NCBI GenBank assembly: GCA_029945625.1 | Contig: JAQSCW010000035.1 | Coordinates: forward strand, 1-64,000 | DNA: 64,000 bases | Reading direction: 5' to 3' | Source of the DNA: a bacterium | GTDB taxonomy: Bacteria; Bacteroidota; Bacteroidia; B-17B0; Aurantibacillaceae | Shown: piece by piece, positions 60,539 through 64,000 of the stretch | Layout of the letters: each line of letters begins with the position of its first letter | How positions within the stretch are numbered: the first letter of the stretch is position 1 | Made by a program: the position numbers and the translations under genes | The notes under the pieces: generated by a model | Seen by the model: only the letters and a program-made list of their open reading frames with translations | The model's database searches: none | Told to the model about the DNA's origin: nothing

Positions 60539-63500
60539 ATGAAAATATCACAGTTACGCATATCAACAATCTTACTTTTCTTTTTTTTCAGTTTCCAAGT
60601 ATTTTCTCAGGATGGCTCGGGTTCTTTTAAGGGGATTTTTTCACCCGATTCTATTGCCGGATTTGACGAGGTGTTGGAGAAAAATAATGCCCTGGCCATT
60701 GGACTTTACGGTCCTGAGTTTAATGCTTATATGTTTCAAAAGAAACGTCAGTTTATCAATGAGAAATACAAGTTTCCCTTTGTAGATCCTGAGCCTGCGA
60801 TAGCCGCTCATTACAGGTATTCGAGCTCAAGTATTAACGCCGCGCCCTGTGTGAATGAAGGATTTGAATTAGGAAACTTCACCGGCTGGGCTATTTCTCA
60901 AGGCACAAACGGATCCATTCTTTCCGGTACCGTATCAAACTCTGCTTGTAATAATAATCCCTGCCCCACCACTATTGGTGTAGGGGCTTTTGCATCTGTT
61001 GTCACTACCCCGTACTTCGATGCCTTCATGAACTTAAGTATTCCAAATTCCCCTTTTTCGGGCTCAAAAGTGGCAAAACTTAATAACAGCACTCCCAGCT
61101 TTGCCCCCGTAATTCGTATTACGCAAAATTTCCCTGTAACTGTAAATAATTCGCTTTATGATTTTGCGTATTACGCGGTGATGCAGGCCAATTCTCCGCA
61201 TTTGTGTTGTGAGCAGCCTTATATGTATGTAAAAATGCGAGACTGTTTTGGAAACCTCTTGCCTACTTGTCCGGTCTTTAGTATCACTTTACCTGGCACG
61301 GGTTGTCCGGGCACCGGACCAACTTCTTGGGTGATAACATCCACTTTTGCCCGCAGCAATGGCTGGCAGCGCTATTCTATAGATCTTGCCCAGTACATAG
61401 GATGTAGTATTACTATGGAAATCACAGTAGGCCACTGTCAATATACGGGCCATTATGGGTATGCTTATTTCGATTCCGGCTGCAATACCATGGATTTTTC
61501 GGTGAACAGCAATACAGTAAGCGCCCCTTCACCGGCTCCTGTCACAGCTACGGTACCTTGTGCCTCTACCGCTACAATTAACGGTCCATCTGGTTTAGGT
61601 CCGTATTTGTGGAATGGCCCTCCGGGCAGTGGGGTTACCACCAATACCAATCAGGCCATTGTTGTAACGGCTGCAGGTCAATACTCGGTCTCCATGACCC
61701 CTGTAGGAATTTGTAATCCAATTAACCGGATTATCAACTTAAACTTTCCTCCTCCCACCACCATCAACGTATCGCCCACCAGCAGTATTTGTACCTCCGG
61801 CTCCGTCACCACATCTACCATTACAGCCAGTGGTCCGTTCATTTATTCCTGGACTCCGGGAGGTTCCACTTCGCCCAGCATTGTGGTGAGTCCATCCGTC
61901 ACAACCATTTACACCCTAGAAGCAAAAACCGGCACCTGCAATGGTACATTTACCCGGCAAATTTCGGTAAATACTACACCTACCGTCAATATTTTGCCAA
62001 GTAATACCGCTTTATGTCCGGGCCAAACCGGTACACTTTCCGCCATTGGTGCCAGTACCTATGTCTGGTTCCCGGGAGGTTTAGTTGGTTCAACAGTGTC
62101 AATCACCCAAACGGCAACCACCACGTATACCGCCATAGGCACTTCTTCTGCAGGATGTACTGATACAGAAACGGTCACCATTGGCATGAATGGGGCCCCC
62201 GTTGTATCGGCCATTGTGTTTGGGTCTACCCTCGTGTGCGCAGGAAGCGTCGTCACACTCGCGGGTTTTGGTGCGGCATCCTTTACCTGGATGCCGGGAC
62301 TCCTCACGTCTAATCCTCAAACAGTAACGCCATACGTTACTACTACTTATACGGCCATTGGTGCCTCCGGAACTTGCACCAACCTGGCAACCGTTACCGT
62401 ATCGGCTGACCCCGGACCATCACTTACAGTGGCTGCCAGTCCTACCCTCATTTGTCCCGGTTATAATTCAACCTTAACCGCTTTTGGCAGTGCTGCCCTC
62501 GGTTATACCTGGGCTCCGGGCTCCACTATTTCTCCATCCATCGTGGTTGCGCCCTTTGTTCCCACCACATACTCTGTTTTTTCAAATAATGCGCTTAGCT
62601 GTATATCACTTTATACGCTGGCTCCTGTCATAAACCCGGTGCCTATCATGACTATTTCACCGGCAACCCCTTCGGTTTGTTATGGAAGTACATTTACCCT
62701 CACGGCCGCAGGTGGGTCCACCTACACCTGGAATCCCGGAAGTGTTACCGGCTCCGCCATTGCCGTGAGTCCAAGCACAAGTACCACCTATACGATAGTA
62801 GGTAGTAATGGGACTTGTACCAGTTCTATTAATTCTTCCCTGACCGTCGTACCCTTGCCAACCGTTAGTGCCAGCAGTTCTACCGCTTCTATTTGTTCGG
62901 GACAAACACTTACCTTAAGTGCAACCGGGGCAGCGCAGTACACCTGGATGCCGGGCACCATGACGGCTTCAAGTGTTGTAATTTCTCCAACCATTACTAC
63001 TACCTATACCGTAACAGGAAATACTGCCGCCTGTGAAACTACTGATACGATCACCATTGTAGTCAATAACGGCCCTACGCTCACCGCAGTGGCGTCACCC
63101 ACCGCCATTTGTCCGGGCTTTACTTCCACGCTGTCTTCTTCGGGTGCAGTATCGTATACCTGGAACCCTTCCTTTATTAATTTCTCGGTTGTAGCCGCCA
63201 GTCCAACTGCAAACACTATTTACACGGTGACTGGAGAAACGATATTTGGCTGTTTGAGTTCTAAGACAGTCGGTCTTATAGTAAATCCTGTTCCTACTGT
63301 TAACCCTGCTTCATCAACGCCCTCCATTTGTGTGGGCAGCACCGCGAGCTTAACGGCAACAGGAGCTGTAACTTATACCTGGAACCCGGGAAGTCTCACA
63401 GGATCCAATGTGCCGGTGAGTCCTGCCACTACCACCAATTATACAGTTGTGGGTTCAAATTCATTGGGCTGCACCGATCAAAAGACGATTACACTTATTG

Positions 63501-64000
63501 TTGTTCCTAATCCAACGGTTTCCCCCGTGGCGAATTCTGCAAGTATTTGTACCGGCTTCTCTTCCACGCTTTCTGCTACGGGCGCCACTACGTATACGTG
63601 GAATCCCGGTGCTCTCACAGGCTCCAGTGCTATTGTGTCGCCAACCATTAGTACCAATTACACCCTTGTTGGAAACTCTGCGGGTTGTACCAATTCCTCC
63701 ACCGTATTGCTTACGGTGAATAACGGACCAACATTAACACCGGTGGCTTCACCAACTGCTATTTGTCCCGGCTTTACCTCTACTTTATCCTCTACCGGTG
63801 CAGTTTCTTATACGTGGAATCCCGGAGCCTTAAGTGCTTCTGCCATAGCGGTGAGTCCTGCTGTCACCACAAATTATTCAGTAACTGGCGCCACCGCTTT
63901 TGGTTGTTTAACTACCAGAACTTTAGGCCTTGTAGTGAGCCCAATTCCAACCGTTAATCCTGTGGCTTCATCGCCGTCAATTTGTATCGGTGGTACTTCC
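60539..64000 (+). CDS. Giant Ig-repeat surface protein, 5' part (runs off the window)
   Basis: An uninterrupted frame of 1154 codons that is still open at base 64000; no 3' end is visible. ATG 60539 precedes a signal peptide (MKISQLRISTILLFFFFSFQ, cleavage near residue 24). Residues about 90-310 form a Cys-bearing beta domain (VNEGFELGNFTGWAI...). At least ten Ig-like units of about 72-80 residues follow, each with an Ile-Cys-x-Gly, a GA..Y.W.PG core and a TTxYTV strand. A T9SS sorting domain is expected beyond the edge. It is probably an adhesin or gliding-related filament. The 229-base gap upstream contains TATTTACG, a weak -7 box. Confidence 0.85.
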   Translation, partial: MKISQLRISTILLFFFFSFQVFSQDGSGSFKGIFSPDSIAGFDEVLEKNNALAIGLYGPEFNAYMFQKKRQFINEKYKFPFVDPEPAIAAHYRYSSSSINAAPCVNEGFELGNFTGWAISQGTNGSILSGTVSNSACNNNPCPTTIGVGAFASVVTTPYFDAFMNLSIPNSPFSGSKVAKLNNSTPSFAPVIRITQNFPVTVNNSLYDFAYYAVMQANSPHLCCEQPYMYVKMRDCFGNLLPTCPVFSITLPGTGCPGTGPTSWVITSTFARSNGWQRYSIDLAQYIGCSITMEITVGHCQYTGHYGYAYFDSGCNTMDFSVNSNTVSAPSPAPVTATVPCASTATINGPSGLGPYLWNGPPGSGVTTNTNQAIVVTAAGQYSVSMTPVGICNPINRIINLNFPPPTTINVSPTSSICTSGSVTTSTITASGPFIYSWTPGGSTSPSIVVSPSVTTIYTLEAKTGTCNGTFTRQISVNTTPTVNILPSNTALCPGQTGTLSAIGASTYVWFPGGLVGSTVSITQTATTTYTAIGTSSAGCTDTETVTIGMNGAPVVSAIVFGSTLVCAGSVVTLAGFGAASFTWMPGLLTSNPQTVTPYVTTTYTAIGASGTCTNLATVTVSADPGPSLTVAASPTLICPGYNSTLTAFGSAALGYTWAPGSTISPSIVVAPFVPTTYSVFSNNALSCISLYTLAPVINPVPIMTISPATPSVCYGSTFTLTAAGGSTYTWNPGSVTGSAIAVSPSTSTTYTIVGSNGTCTSSINSSLTVVPLPTVSASSSTASICSGQTLTLSATGAAQYTWMPGTMTASSVVISPTITTTYTVTGNTAACETTDTITIVVNNGPTLTAVASPTAICPGFTSTLSSSGAVSYTWNPSFINFSVVAASPTANTIYTVTGETIFGCLSSKTVGLIVNPVPTVNPASSTPSICVGSTASLTATGAVTYTWNPGSLTGSNVPVSPATTTNYTVVGSNSLGCTDQKTITLIVVPNPTVSPVANSASICTGFSSTLSATGATTYTWNPGALTGSSAIVSPTISTNYTLVGNSAGCTNSSTVLLTVNNGPTLTPVASPTAICPGFTSTLSSTGAVSYTWNPGALSASAIAVSPAVTTNYSVTGATAFGCLTTRTLGLVVSPIPTVNPVASSPSICIGGTS
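63065..64000 (+). repeat. 654-bp higher-order repeat within the adhesin
   Basis: The Ig units recur with a 654-base (218-codon, three-unit) super-period. AATAACGG at 63065 returns at 63719, and ACTGG at 63230 returns at 63884. Protein sequence is nearly identical (GPTLTxVASPTAICPGFTST) while third-codon bases differ often. Confidence 0.75.

Noticed and set aside
1-64000. tRNA or rRNA genes
   Set aside because: Reading for cloverleaf-type ends and conserved rRNA words gave no candidate; a tRNAscan run would settle it.

Overview
The window comes from a Bacteroidota chromosome, probably an environmental Flavobacteriales/Sphingobacteriales-type bacterium. Evidence: about seven secreted proteins with type IX secretion (T9SS) C-terminal sorting domains, an LpxC-FabZ fusion, a TonB receptor paired with a DUF4249 lipoprotein, a HemC-HemD fusion, SprB and CHU-like Ig repeats, and promoter elements resembling the Bacteroidota -7 box TAnnTTTG. 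Most of it is ordinary chromosome. No tRNA, rRNA, CRISPR array or complete mobile element was seen.

Layout. 1-3.7 kb is an accessory segment: two sets of IS21-type terminal repeats, a small orphan ORF, a DUF4209/HEPN-like protein and a TIR-domain gene broken by one in-frame stop. 3.8-9.1 kb carries a T9SS metalloprotease, an MFS transporter, small secreted proteins and a zinc-ribbon protein. 9.4-15.5 kb is a carotenoid locus (lycopene cyclase, crtZ, an unknown gene, crtB, crtI) led by a MerR/B12-binding regulator with CarH photoreceptor motifs. A perfect 11-bp inverted repeat lies just before crtI, and a related one lies between the locus and a divergent SRPBCC gene. The predicted product is zeaxanthin. 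15.6-20.9 kb holds the heme genes hemCD and hemA around a T9SS esterase. 21-34 kb has comM/yifB, T9SS proteins, holA, an amino-acid permease and a helix-hairpin-helix protein. 34.4-37.3 kb has lpxC-fabZ, lpxA and an ABC ATPase. 37.5-52 kb has an SDR protein, an arylsulfotransferase-like T9SS protein, hutH-hisS, two membrane glycosyltransferases, a TonB receptor/DUF4249 pair and a lipase-like hydrolase. 53.5-60.3 kb has a pirin, a TPR/PD40 protein, and mutL with two rhomboid proteases. From 60,539 a giant Ig-repeat surface protein runs off the right edge.

Long intergenic gaps are not empty. They hold at least two families of composite hairpin elements (three copies of one, two of the other). 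The stems differ in sequence between copies but keep their pairing, and the element ends are conserved. Other gaps hold a 67-bp direct repeat, a 21-bp tandem repeat and a long imperfect palindrome. These repeats and the inverted-repeat operators at the carotenoid locus are the least explained signals here. I did not find a clearly new multi-gene system. The nearest candidates are the DUF4209/TIR island and the CarH-like carotenoid regulon.
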